NCBI RefSeq assembly: GCF_000244955.1
Contig: NZ_CM001439.1
Location: 1,144,628-1,208,627, forward strand
Length of the DNA stretch: 64,000 nt
Origin: Saccharomonospora marina XMU15
GTDB taxonomy: Bacteria > Actinomycetota > Actinomycetes > Mycobacteriales > Pseudonocardiaceae
Direction of reading: 5' to 3'
The position numbers and the translations under genes were made by a program. Every line of letters starts with the position of its first letter. Position 1 is the first letter of the stretch. This document shows positions 51,101-59,355 of this stretch, piece after piece. Below the pieces are notes generated by a model. The model was not told the DNA's origin, searched no databases, and was given only the letters and a program-made list of their open reading frames with translations.

Positions 51101-51642
51101 GCACACCGCACAACACACGCGCGGAAACGACCCCGCAGCGCGCCGTGGCCACGTATCGCTCCTACGAGGAAGCCGAGCGGGCGGTGGACTACCTGTCCGA
51201 TCACGACTTCCCGGTGCAGCGAACGGTGATCGTGGGCAGGGGTCTGGACATGGTCGAGCAGATCACCGGCCGGTACACGTACTGGTCCGCCGCGGGCAAG
51301 GGAGCCGCGAACGGTGCCGTCGTCGGCGCGTTGTTCGGCTGGTTGTTCGGCCTGTTCGGCTGGGTGGCGCCGCTGATCGCCGACCTGCTGCTGGCTCTCT
51401 ACGGTGCATTGTTCGGTGCCGTCGTCGGCGGCGTGCTCGGAGCGCTGCTCGGCATCGCGGGGCACGCAGGCACCGCAGGCAGGCGTGACTTCAGTTCGGT
51501 CCCGCATTTCCGGGCCGAGTCCTACCAGTTGCTCGCCGATGCCGACGTCGCTGACAGGGCTCAGCAGATGCTGAACGCTGCAGGCGCACCAGGGGTCGGC
51601 GACCGCCGACCTGACGAGGGCGGTGCGAACGGACAGGTGTGA
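51097..51642 (+). CDS. General stress protein 17M-like membrane protein
   Basis: This 181-residue protein starts with a GSP17M-like domain (VATYRSYEEAERAVDYLSDH, DFPVQRTVIVGRGL), followed by a Gly/Ala-rich double membrane helix (GAANGAVVGALFGWLFGLFG and LYGALFGAVVGGVLGALLGI) and a short cytoplasmic end. The ATG overlaps the Usp stop. It is the last gene of the stress-type operon and is followed by a stem-loop. Confidence 0.82.
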   Translation: MSTPHNTRAETTPQRAVATYRSYEEAERAVDYLSDHDFPVQRTVIVGRGLDMVEQITGRYTYWSAAGKGAANGAVVGALFGWLFGLFGWVAPLIADLLLALYGALFGAVVGGVLGALLGIAGHAGTAGRRDFSSVPHFRAESYQLLADADVADRAQQMLNAAGAPGVGDRRPDEGGANGQV

Positions 51643-51668
51643 CGCGAGCATCCATCCCGAACCCGAAA

Positions 51669-51709
51669 CGGCGCCCCGGACCTCCACGAAACGAAGATCC
51701 GGGGCGCCG
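51669..51709. terminator. Bidirectional stem-loop between convergent genes
   Basis: CGGCGCCCCGGA (51669-51680) pairs perfectly with TCCGGGGCGCCG (51698-51709) around a 17-nt loop. It lies between the stress-protein operon and the transporter gene, which converge. Confidence 0.7.
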
Positions 51710-51731
51710 CCGTGTCGGCGATCGGTGTTGC

Positions 51732-52502
51732 TTACTGGCCTGCCTTCACGCCAGGCTCGCCGACCTGATACTGGATGGTGCGCTTGGGGTGCTCGCCGGG
51801 CTTGTTCGGCTCGGCTCCTCGCTTGCCCATCGGCAGCACGACCCGCTTGAAGGTCGCCTCGAGCACCATAGCGCTCGCCGCGTACCAGGCGAGCACAGCA
51901 GAGGCGAGCAGCACCCAGCCCGCGGCGGTCTGGACAGCGGAGAACGCGCCCAGCAGTCCGATGGCGAGCAGTGTCGCACCGGCCGCGAGGGTGAGCAGCA
52001 CCGCCGAGACGGCGAGGTTCTCCGCGGCAGCCGCCACCGAGCCGACCCAGGTGATGGCCGCCAGCGCGATGAACCAGAAGCCGAATCCGCCCGCGGCTAT
52101 GGGGCTCTCGGTGATGCCGGGCAGGACTCCGAACGCCACGAAGAAGTAGTACAGGCCGTAGGCGATCCAGAAGGAGCCCCACGCGCCGTGTATTCCGGTG
52201 GCGAGCGCGTCGCGGGCCCGGTACGCCCACATTCCGGCGAGCAACTGGGCGATCCCGCCGAAGGTGAACACGAACGGCGCGAGCACCACGGGTGTCGCCT
52301 CGTTGCCGTACCAGCCTGCGATGTTGGCCGCGACGATGAAGGTCGCCGCGGCGAACCCGTAGAGACCGAGGATTGACGGCGCCGCGACCGGACTGAGGGT
52401 GATCTGCGTGTGTTCACGCCAGAACGTGAACTCGTTTCCGTCCGCGGCCTGACCGTGACCGTTGGCGGCTCTCGCGCTGTGTGTCGTCGGTTGCTGGGTC
52501 AC
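51732..52502 (-). CDS. GPR1/FUN34/YaaH (SatP)-family transporter
   Basis: This 256-residue membrane protein has six helices. The family signature normally reads NPAPLGL near the first helix; here it is SPVAAPSILGLYGFA. Later segments such as GGIAQLLAGMWAYRARDALA and HGAWGSFWIAYGLYYFFVAF fit the acetate/succinate uptake family. GTG 52502 has a strong AAGGAGG 7 nt upstream and is preferred to a longer frame from 52574. The transported molecule, probably a small carboxylate, is inferred from family. Confidence 0.85.
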   Translation of the reverse strand: MTQQPTTHSARAANGHGQAADGNEFTFWREHTQITLSPVAAPSILGLYGFAAATFIVAANIAGWYGNEATPVVLAPFVFTFGGIAQLLAGMWAYRARDALATGIHGAWGSFWIAYGLYYFFVAFGVLPGITESPIAAGGFGFWFIALAAITWVGSVAAAAENLAVSAVLLTLAAGATLLAIGLLGAFSAVQTAAGWVLLASAVLAWYAASAMVLEATFKRVVLPMGKRGAEPNKPGEHPKRTIQYQVGEPGVKAGQ

Positions 52503-52700
52503 TGTGTCACCTCCTTGGGTGCGGTGTGCGTCAGGACCCGTTGGGTTCGTACCCGGCAACGACGGCGTGAACACCGGCTGGTCAACTCGTTGCCCGTTCG
52601 TGATTCGAGTGCTTCGGGTTCCGGCTGGCAGGTGAGGGGTACACGGGTTCTGGCCTGCTGTTGGGTGCGGGCAGCGCAGGACGGGAAGGAGACGCGGGGA

Positions 52701-53159
52701 ATGTCAAGGGAGCGCTCCGGCGACAACCCGATGGGGCTTTACACCCGAGAGATCCGCATGGCCTTGCGGAACAACTCGGGCGCCTACGGCTTCACGGTGA
52801 CTGTCACCTGCTCGGTTTCCATGCTCTCGGTTATGCACACCGCTCCCTCGCCGCTGCACATCTTCCTCTTCGTGTTCGGTGCCGTGGCCAGCTTCTTCTT
52901 CGTCGAGATGCTCGCGACCAGGCTGTTCCGTCGCTCGCTCGGCGGGGACGAGAAGAGCAACGTGGTGGCGCTGGGCAGTTCGCTGGGGGTGTTCTCGATC
53001 TCCCTCGCCGTCGGGGCCACGGCGCTGACCGCCTTCCTGCTGCCGGTCACGCTGTCGTGGTTCGTGGGCTCCTTCGCCGCCTCGGTGACCTACCTGCTGG
53101 TGAACGCGCTGGAGATGGACATCGCTCGGCGCCTTGAGGAGGCACGAAACGTCGCGTAG
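52701..53159 (+). CDS. Conserved membrane protein of unknown function
   Basis: This 152-residue protein has four hydrophobic helices: AYGFTVTVTCSVSMLSVMHT, LHIFLFVFGAVASFFFVEML, SSLGVFSISLAVGATALTAF and LSWFVGSFAASVTYLLVNAL. The C-terminus is charged. ATG 52701 has AAGGAG upstream. No named family is recognised. It is divergent from the SatP-like transporter gene (198-bp gap) and convergent with the AI-2E gene, ending 7 bp from it. Confidence 0.75.
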   Translation: MSRERSGDNPMGLYTREIRMALRNNSGAYGFTVTVTCSVSMLSVMHTAPSPLHIFLFVFGAVASFFFVEMLATRLFRRSLGGDEKSNVVALGSSLGVFSISLAVGATALTAFLLPVTLSWFVGSFAASVTYLLVNALEMDIARRLEEARNVA

Positions 53160-53165
53160 CGCCGG

Positions 53166-54260
53166 CTACTCCCGCTGCGCGGACTCGCCGGTTTCGGCCT
53201 GGCCCTGCGGATCCGGTCCCTGCTTGTGTTCGGCGACGGCCAGTACCGCGCCCTTCACCGCCGCCAGCACCGGAACGGCGAACAGAATGCCTGCTATGCC
53301 TCCCTCTGTGCCTCCGATGATCAGCGCGACCAGCACCACGGCAGGGTGCAGGCGCGAGAAGTTGCCCTGCAACACCGGTTGCAGCACCTGACCCTCGAGT
53401 TGCTGCACACCGAGCACCACCCCGGTGATGATGAGTGCCGCCACGAACCCGTTGCTGACCAGCGTGACAATTACGGCGAGGACCCCGGACACCACGGCTC
53501 CGATGTAGGGCACGAAACTGCCGATGAAGACAAGGGCGGCCAGCGGCACGGTGAGCGGCACCCCGACGACGGCCAGCCCGATGCCGATACCGAGTGCGTC
53601 GATGAAGGCGACGAGTGCGGTGACCCGCACGTAGAGCACAACGCCGCGGTAGGCCCTGCGGCCGGCGTCGTCCACGATCGCCCTGGTACGCGGCCGCCAC
53701 GGCAGCAGCAGGAACGACCACATCTTGGGCGCGTCGTAGAGGAACATCACGAACAGCACGATGGCCACCACCAGGCCGACCACGAAGGAGCTGATGGTGC
53801 TGAAGGCGCCGACCGCCTGTGAGATCACCGCCTGCTGGTTGCCCGACAACCACTGCTGGGCTCGCTCCAGCAGGCCACCGCTTGCCTCGAACGGACTTTC
53901 GTTGAGCCAGTTCCGCAGTTGTTCGATGCTCTCGAGGACCCGTAGCCGAAGCTCGTCGTAGGCCTCCACGATCGAGAACACCACGAACGTCACGATGCCG
54001 CCCACCACGACGAGCCCCACGACCAGCGCGCCCAGCACGGCAAGACTGCGGGGCCAGCGGTGGCGCACCAGCCACGAGACGATGGGTTCGAGCAGAGCTG
54101 TGAGCAACAGCGCGACCAGCACCGGGATCACCACGTAGCTGAGGTGCTCGACGATGCTGGTCAATGCCCACAGCGCCACGACCACGAGCAGGAACTGGGC
54201 GGAGACCATCGCCGCGCGCCGCAGCAGGCCAGACGTGAGCCGCAGGCGCGGTTGAGTCAT
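53166..54260 (-). CDS. AI-2E/PerM-family transporter
   Basis: This 364-residue membrane protein has the typical layout of three N-terminal helices, an amphipathic region (IEQLRNWLNESPFEASGGLL) and four to five C-terminal helices including VPLAALVFIGSFVPYIGAVV and VQQLEGQVLQPVLQG. Family members export autoinducers or sodium in exchange for protons. The substrate here is unknown. The ATG overlaps the stop of the Rieske gene by 4 nt, so the two are co-translated. Confidence 0.88.
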   Translation of the reverse strand: MTQPRLRLTSGLLRRAAMVSAQFLLVVVALWALTSIVEHLSYVVIPVLVALLLTALLEPIVSWLVRHRWPRSLAVLGALVVGLVVVGGIVTFVVFSIVEAYDELRLRVLESIEQLRNWLNESPFEASGGLLERAQQWLSGNQQAVISQAVGAFSTISSFVVGLVVAIVLFVMFLYDAPKMWSFLLLPWRPRTRAIVDDAGRRAYRGVVLYVRVTALVAFIDALGIGIGLAVVGVPLTVPLAALVFIGSFVPYIGAVVSGVLAVIVTLVSNGFVAALIITGVVLGVQQLEGQVLQPVLQGNFSRLHPAVVLVALIIGGTEGGIAGILFAVPVLAAVKGAVLAVAEHKQGPDPQGQAETGESAQRE

Positions 54261-55357
54261 TTCGGCAGTTCCCAGAAGGTGGGCCCGACCGGCCCGGTGA
54301 AGTCACCTGTCGCGTAGAAGAAGCCCGACTCGTCCACGGAGATGGGCAGTTGCGGCAGCGGCCGCGCCGCGGGACCGAAGATGGGTTTGGCGTACTGGTT
54401 GAGGTCGAACTGCGACTGGTGACACGGGCACAGCAGCCGGTTGACCTGCTTCTCCCACAGGTTGACCGCGCACCCCAGGTGGGTACAGATGCGGGAGAAG
54501 ACGTAGTAGTCGCCGTAGTTCATCCCGGCCCGGTCGGGCCGGTACTCCACGCGCTCACCCGGTCGGAAGCGAAACAGCGTCGCAGGGTTGTCGGCGCGAC
54601 TCAGCACTTCCTTGAGCTGCTGCGGGTTGCCTCGCTCCGACTCGCGGAACGGAAACACGGCCAGCAGCCCACCGGGGTCGATGTCGCCGGGGCGAACCAG
54701 TGCCACCTGCTCGGGGTCGGCCGTCTCGATGCGCAGGTAGACCTTCTCGCCGTCCTCGGGATACCAGCCGGTGTGCCACAGCGTGTCGGCCTCGCCGCGT
54801 CGCGGCCCGGGCTGCCAGGGACTCTCCACGAACCCGCCGACCCCGATCACCGCGACACTGGCGCCCGCCACACCCGCGCCGATTCCCATGGCGCGGCCGA
54901 ACACCGAGCGCCTGCGAATCCCGACGTTGTCGGCCGCGTCCTCGACGGTGGCGACGAAGATCTCCCTGTTCTCCTCACTCGATGGACCGGTCGGGTGACG
55001 CTGCTGTACGGCCGTCTCCTTGGGCAGCACCCGCCTGACGTGATTGATCAACGCGCCGAAAACGCCGATGAGGGAGAGGCCCAACCACATTCCGAGCAGG
55101 GGCGTGTAGGCCTGGTACAGCGCGTAGCCGGGTTCCTGCGGCGGCACGTACTTCCACGGCCAGACTATGTAGTGGGCGATGGCCGCCGCTCCGGCGACGG
55201 CCGCGAGCGCCCAGAACAGCAGCACGGGCCTACGTGCCCGCCGCTCGGCGGAGGTGCCAGGGCGATGTCTGCTCTCGTATTCGACGAGCTCGACCCCGTC
55301 GGCCTCCGCCCCCTGCCGCAGCAGCTCACTTCGCCGCTCATCCTGCCCGCCGGCCAT
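54257..55357 (-). CDS. QcrA-like Rieske iron-sulfur protein
   Basis: This 366-residue protein has three N-terminal helices (LLFWALAAVAGAAAIAHYIV, PLLGMWLGLSLIGVFGALIN and GIGAGVAGASVAVIGVGGF), an arrangement specific to actinobacterial QcrA. The Rieske domain has [2Fe-2S] ligands in CTHLGCAV and CPCHQSQFD. In the respiratory bcc complex it passes electrons from menaquinol to cytochrome c. Here qcrB and qcrC are absent and the partner is an AI-2E-type gene, so it may be a paralogue for another electron path. ATG 55357 has GGAGGAG directly upstream. Confidence 0.88.
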   Translation of the reverse strand: MAGGQDERRSELLRQGAEADGVELVEYESRHRPGTSAERRARRPVLLFWALAAVAGAAAIAHYIVWPWKYVPPQEPGYALYQAYTPLLGMWLGLSLIGVFGALINHVRRVLPKETAVQQRHPTGPSSEENREIFVATVEDAADNVGIRRRSVFGRAMGIGAGVAGASVAVIGVGGFVESPWQPGPRRGEADTLWHTGWYPEDGEKVYLRIETADPEQVALVRPGDIDPGGLLAVFPFRESERGNPQQLKEVLSRADNPATLFRFRPGERVEYRPDRAGMNYGDYYVFSRICTHLGCAVNLWEKQVNRLLCPCHQSQFDLNQYAKPIFGPAARPLPQLPISVDESGFFYATGDFTGPVGPTFWELPK

Positions 55358-55406
55358 CACTCCTCCATGACGGATGACGTCGCCCGTGGCCGGGTATCCG
55401 CTGGCG

Positions 55407-55961
55407 ATGAATCGAAACCAGTGGCGTACCTGGGCCGTGATCGCCAACTCGGTGCTACTCGTGGCCGTGGTCGGCTGTGCGGACCAGCCGGAGATTGAGA
55501 GCAGCCCGGTGGGAGCCAATGCCACCGCAGGGGCGATCCAGCTGAGCAATGTTCTCGTCGACCCGCCACCGGAAGGTGACAGCTACAAGCCGCACGAAAG
55601 CGCGGTCGTGCGGTTCACGGTGTTCAACCAGGCGTCGCAGCCGGACGAGCTGAAGTCCGTCGAGGCGGAGGTCGCCACCGAGGTGCGGCTGATGTGGGAC
55701 CAGGACTGCGACGGCACCGCGGAGCCCTCGTCCGCGATTCCGGTCAAGGCCGACGGGACCGTGCCCGACCCGATGGGTGATCCGCCGTTCATCGGAACCG
55801 TGTACTTCCTCGAGATGGAGGGGCTCAAGGAAGAGATCCGGTCAGGGACCACTGTCCCACTGGTGTTCGAGTTCAAGGACGCGGGCAGCATCGCGGTGCC
55901 TGCCACGGTGCTGACCGGCGAGGACGTGACACTGCCGCCGCTGGGCTGCCGCCATGGCTGA
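55407..55961 (+). CDS. LpqE-like putative lipoprotein
   Basis: From ATG 55407 this is a 184-residue protein with a lipobox VVGCADQP (Cys near residue 24). A beta-sandwich-like domain follows that begins IQLSNVLVDPPPEGDSYKPH and continues with VVRFTVFNQASQPDELKSVE. This pattern recalls mycobacterial LpqE and the copper-binding PCuAC fold, but the metal-binding His/Met residues are not obvious. The frame is open to 55374, where a start would lie in the promoter shared with the Rieske gene. A link with respiration is inferred from context only. Confidence 0.7.
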   Translation: MNRNQWRTWAVIANSVLLVAVVGCADQPEIESSPVGANATAGAIQLSNVLVDPPPEGDSYKPHESAVVRFTVFNQASQPDELKSVEAEVATEVRLMWDQDCDGTAEPSSAIPVKADGTVPDPMGDPPFIGTVYFLEMEGLKEEIRSGTTVPLVFEFKDAGSIAVPATVLTGEDVTLPPLGCRHG

Positions 55962-56129
55962 CTCGTTTGTCGTCGCACCCTCGGGGTAGTCCCATGGCGT
56001 GGCCGGGCAGTTGCCATGCCATGTAGTCCGCTGAAAGGCGCGACCCCTCAGACCGATGACGGCGGGAGCGGGCGGCTCCCGGAACGGATGGCACGCGGAA
56101 CGATCAACTAGTGAGTGCAGGAGCCCGCC

Positions 56130-56423
56130 ATGTTGAGCCACCATGAACGGCAGGAGCTCGAGCGGATCCAGCAGTGGTTCGAGCTCGACGACCCGCAGCT
56201 CGCCAGGGCACTCGGCCAGGGCTCGCCACCGAGGACGAATCTACGCTCACGGCTGGCTCGCCTTGGTATGGACGCGCTGGCGATCGGGCTGGTCGTTCTC
56301 GGCGCGGTGACGCTGAACTTCGGGCTGATCTTCTTCGGTGCCGTGATGCTCGCGGTTGCCGCGTGTTTGCATGTCACCCACTTCAGCGACGGGATGCCCA
56401 CCCGGTACCGCCGCTTGGAATAG
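56130..56423 (+). CDS. DUF3040 membrane protein
   Basis: This 97-residue protein has the DUF3040 signature MLSHHERQELERIQQWFELD, a short linker with basic residues, and two membrane helices (DALAIGLVVLGAVTLNFGLI, FFGAVMLAVAACLHVTHF). Function is unknown. ATG 56130 has AGGAG 6 nt upstream. It ends 3 bp from the convergent purC gene. Confidence 0.88.
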   Translation: MLSHHERQELERIQQWFELDDPQLARALGQGSPPRTNLRSRLARLGMDALAIGLVVLGAVTLNFGLIFFGAVMLAVAACLHVTHFSDGMPTRYRRLE

Positions 56424-56426
56424 CGG

Positions 56427-57290
56427 TCACCCTCGTGGCGGCCAGGTGAGTCCGGTGATGCGCTCGTAGGCCTCGACGTAGCGTTTGCGGGTGGCCTGGA
56501 CGATCTCGTCGGGAATGGCAGGGCCGGGTGGTGTCTTGTCCCAGCCGGTTGCCGAGGCCCAGTCGCGCACGTACTGCTTGTCGAAGGCGAACTGCGGCCT
56601 GCCCGGCTCCCATTGATCGGCGGGCCAGAACCGCGACGAGTCCGAGGTGAACAGCTCGTCGCCCAGCGTGAGCGTGCCGTCGTCGGATCGACCGAACTCC
56701 AGCTTCGTGTCGGCCACCAGGATGCCCCGGCTCGCGGCGTGCTCGGCGCCCTCGCGATAGATGCGTAGTGTGAGGTCGCGAAGCATGGTGGCGGTCTCGC
56801 GACCCTCCATGGCGACGACGTCGTCGAAGGTGATGGGCTCGTCGTGCCCGGCTTCGGCCTTCGTGGTGGGGGTGAAGATCGGCTCGGGCAGCTTGCTGCC
56901 TTCCTGGAGTCCGGTGGGCAGCCGCACCCCGGATACCGAGCCCTTGCGCCGGTACTCCAGCAGGCCCGACCCGCTGAGGTAGCCGCGGGCGATGCACTCG
57001 ACCTTCACCATCTTCAGCGGCCTGCACCGCACCGCGCGTCCGGCGAACTCGGCGGGGACGTCGGTTGCCGAGATCAGATGGTTCGGCACCAGGTCACGCA
57101 ACCGTTCGAACCACCACACCGACAGCTGTGTCAGCAACGCGCCCTTCTCCGGGATAGGTGTGGGCAGCGTCACATCGTAGACGGAGATCCGGTCGGAGGC
57201 GACCAGCAACAGATCGCCCCCGTCTTCGTAGACGTCGCGGACCTTGCCGGCGTGCAGGTGCTTCACGTGGTCATCGTAGACGGCGGCCAT
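56427..57290 (-). CDS. purC: Phosphoribosylaminoimidazole-succinocarboxamide synthase
   Basis: This 287-residue SAICAR synthase catalyses the ATP-dependent joining of CAIR and aspartate in purine synthesis. Motifs are HAGKVRDVYEDGGDLLLVAS, SDRISVYDVTLPTPIPEKGA, VECIARGYLSGSG, and ADTKLEFGRSDDG with DELFTSDSSRFWP. ATG 57290 fits the family length. Other pur genes are not in the window. Confidence 0.95.
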   Translation of the reverse strand: MAAVYDDHVKHLHAGKVRDVYEDGGDLLLVASDRISVYDVTLPTPIPEKGALLTQLSVWWFERLRDLVPNHLISATDVPAEFAGRAVRCRPLKMVKVECIARGYLSGSGLLEYRRKGSVSGVRLPTGLQEGSKLPEPIFTPTTKAEAGHDEPITFDDVVAMEGRETATMLRDLTLRIYREGAEHAASRGILVADTKLEFGRSDDGTLTLGDELFTSDSSRFWPADQWEPGRPQFAFDKQYVRDWASATGWDKTPPGPAIPDEIVQATRKRYVEAYERITGLTWPPRG

Positions 57291-57465
57291 GCCTGGCCCC
57301 CGTTGCCGCTGGTCAGTGGTCGCGCCGTCGGGTGTCCACCGGGTGGGCGTTGCGTGACCCTGCGCGCTCGTAGCGTGATACAGCATTGTGGACGGACGCG
57401 GTGTGGCGCGGCGTGACGCAATGTCTCACGATTCCTTTGTGGCCAGGGAAAACGCCGTCCGAACT

Positions 57466-57512
57466 GACTGTTTCGGACAGTCGCCGAGCCCGAGTCGACC
57501 AGGAACCTGGTC
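57466..57512. promoter_or_regulatory. Two palindromes upstream of the second DUF574 gene
   Basis: GACTGT-TTCGG-ACAGTC (57466-57482) and the perfect GACCAGG-AA-CCTGGTC (57497-57512) lie 100-145 bp before GTG 57610, in the gap between divergent purC and the methyltransferase. They could be regulator binding sites. No regulator gene is adjacent. Confidence 0.4.
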
Positions 57513-57609
57513 ACTCCATGGAAACGGATCGGCACTAGAATCGGATGCCCCGAGCGGCGCGAAGATCATCAGGGCGAGTCGGCCGCGAACCGAGGAGGCG
57601 TACTCACAA

Positions 57610-58422
57610 GTGGCACTCCCTACCGGCACACCGGGACAGGATCGGTTCGCGAAGTCCGGTTTCGCGCGTATCAACGATTACTGGCTGGACGGCAAGCACC
57701 ACACCGTCGACGATCAGCGGCTCGCCGACGACGTCGCCGTGGTGGCACCACACATCCCGTACCTGGTGCGCTCGCAGCGAGCGTTGCTCGGTCGTATCGT
57801 CCGTTACCTCTGTGAACGCGGCGTCAGGCAGTTCCTCGATCTCGGCTCCGGCATCCCGACCATGGGCCACGTGCACGAGAGCGCCCAAAGCGTCGATCCG
57901 GCCAGTCGTGTCGTGTACGTCGACATCGACCCGAAACTCGGCGAGCTCGGCCGCGAGATCCTCTCCGGGGACGACTCGACGGCGTACCTGACCGCCGATA
58001 TCCGCGACCGGGCTGCGGTACTGGAGTCCGAGGAGGTCCGCAGGCTGCTGGATCTGGATCAGCCGGTCGGCGTCCTGATGATCGAGACGCTGCTGCACTT
58101 CGCGGATTCCGAGCGCCCGGCGGACATCGTCGCCGGTTACGTCGACGCGATCGCCGCAGGCAGCTACGTGGCACTTTCGCACTGCAGCGAGAACGAGCAG
58201 TTGCTCAATGCCTACGCGATGTTCGAACGAATGATGCTGGGAGCTCGCCCGGAGGTGAACCTGCGTTCCACCGAGGAGTTGGCAAGCTACTTCCGGGGGC
58301 TCGAAATCGTCGAGCCGGGCATCGTCGCGATCCCGCTGTGGCGTCCGGATTCCGAGGAGGACCTTGATCGCAACCCGGAAGAGGTGCAGATGCACGTCGG
58401 TGTCGGGTACAAGCGCGGCTAA
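57610..58422 (+). CDS. DUF574/SAV2177-family SAM-dependent methyltransferase
   Basis: This 270-residue protein is related to the product at 46646. It has RINDYWLDGKHHTVDDQRLA in place of the usual YDYMLGGKDNF motif, motif I FLDLGSGIPTMGHVHE and VVYVDIDPKLGELGREIL. GTG 57610 has GAGGAGG about 11 nt upstream; the frame is open back to 57388, but those residues lack family similarity. Substrate and role are unknown. It converges on the UbiA gene with a 6-bp gap. Confidence 0.85.
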   Translation: MALPTGTPGQDRFAKSGFARINDYWLDGKHHTVDDQRLADDVAVVAPHIPYLVRSQRALLGRIVRYLCERGVRQFLDLGSGIPTMGHVHESAQSVDPASRVVYVDIDPKLGELGREILSGDDSTAYLTADIRDRAAVLESEEVRRLLDLDQPVGVLMIETLLHFADSERPADIVAGYVDAIAAGSYVALSHCSENEQLLNAYAMFERMMLGARPEVNLRSTEELASYFRGLEIVEPGIVAIPLWRPDSEEDLDRNPEEVQMHVGVGYKRG

Positions 58423-58428
58423 CCTGCC

Positions 58429-59355
58429 TCATCCAACCGCCGCCACCGGTACGGCGACGATCAGCAGGTCACCCACCATGGCGAGCGACATGGACCCCCT
58501 ACGCATCCGGGCCGAACTGGGCACCACACCGCGGGAGACCGGGCGCAGCAGCGTCAGAGTCCCGAACACGAAGATCCAGTGTGCTGCCGTCGCCGCCGCA
58601 GCAGCGAGGTACCCGTAGCGCGACCACAGGCCCCACAGCAGCGCCACCATGCCCACGGCCATGATCGCGTATGCCAGCAGGAGCGCCCGAACCGGTCCGT
58701 AACGCACGTTGGGTGTCCGCATCCCGGTGGCCGAGTCGGACTCGACGTCCGGCGCCGACCACCAGATCAACCTGCCGCCCGCGAGCGCGCACATACCCAG
58801 CAGCACCGGCCAAAGGAACGGCTCGAAGCCCGCACGAACGGCGGAGTAGGAAAGCAAGGGCGGCAGGACGACGAGCGCGGCGCAGAACACGAACGTGCCC
58901 GCGAGCCCTCGGCGCTTGAGCCGCACCGGTTCGACGTTGTAGAACACGTGCAGCGTCACCGCCGCCACGGCCGCCAGCGTGGCGACCCACCTTCCCGTCC
59001 ACGCCGAGATCGCGACGGCAAGGGCCAGAGCCGCCGCCATCTCCGCCGCGGTCCAGCGCAACAGGCGGGCACGGCCGAAGCGCTGCGCCGCACGCGCCAG
59101 GTAGCCGCGCTCCCGATGCTCGGCATCGGTGCGGATGTCGACCGCCGTGTTGAGCGCGAGGCCCGACGTGATCAGCAGTAGGTTCGCCAGCACGGCCAGC
59201 GCGACGGGTGCGGTGAGCAGGCCCGCGGGTTCAGTGATCGCCAGGCAGGCACCCCATACGGCGTAGCAGGAATAGTTGACCGGGAACGGGTACTCGAGCC
59301 GATGGACATCGGCGAGGTCGCGCCAGACCGAGGAGGTGTCGGCTAGTCGTGGCAC
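58429..59355 (-). CDS. UbiA-superfamily integral membrane prenyltransferase or terpene cyclase
   Basis: This 308-residue protein has eight to nine helices. Both Mg-diphosphate-binding motifs are present: N69-x3-D73-x3-D77 (LNTAVDIRTDAEH) and D203-x3-D207 (PDVESDSATGMRT), as is YNVEPVRLKRRG (139-150). UbiA enzymes usually transfer prenyl chains, but some bacterial members ionise diterpenyl diphosphates as class I cyclases. It follows a class II cyclase and a P450 in one operon, overlapping the P450 gene by 13 nt. A role as the second cyclase, or as prenyltransferase of the cyclised diterpene, is inferred. The start is GTG 59355. Confidence 0.85.
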   Translation of the reverse strand: MPRLADTSSVWRDLADVHRLEYPFPVNYSCYAVWGACLAITEPAGLLTAPVALAVLANLLLITSGLALNTAVDIRTDAEHRERGYLARAAQRFGRARLLRWTAAEMAAALALAVAISAWTGRWVATLAAVAAVTLHVFYNVEPVRLKRRGLAGTFVFCAALVVLPPLLSYSAVRAGFEPFLWPVLLGMCALAGGRLIWWSAPDVESDSATGMRTPNVRYGPVRALLLAYAIMAVGMVALLWGLWSRYGYLAAAAATAAHWIFVFGTLTLLRPVSRGVVPSSARMRRGSMSLAMVGDLLIVAVPVAAVG

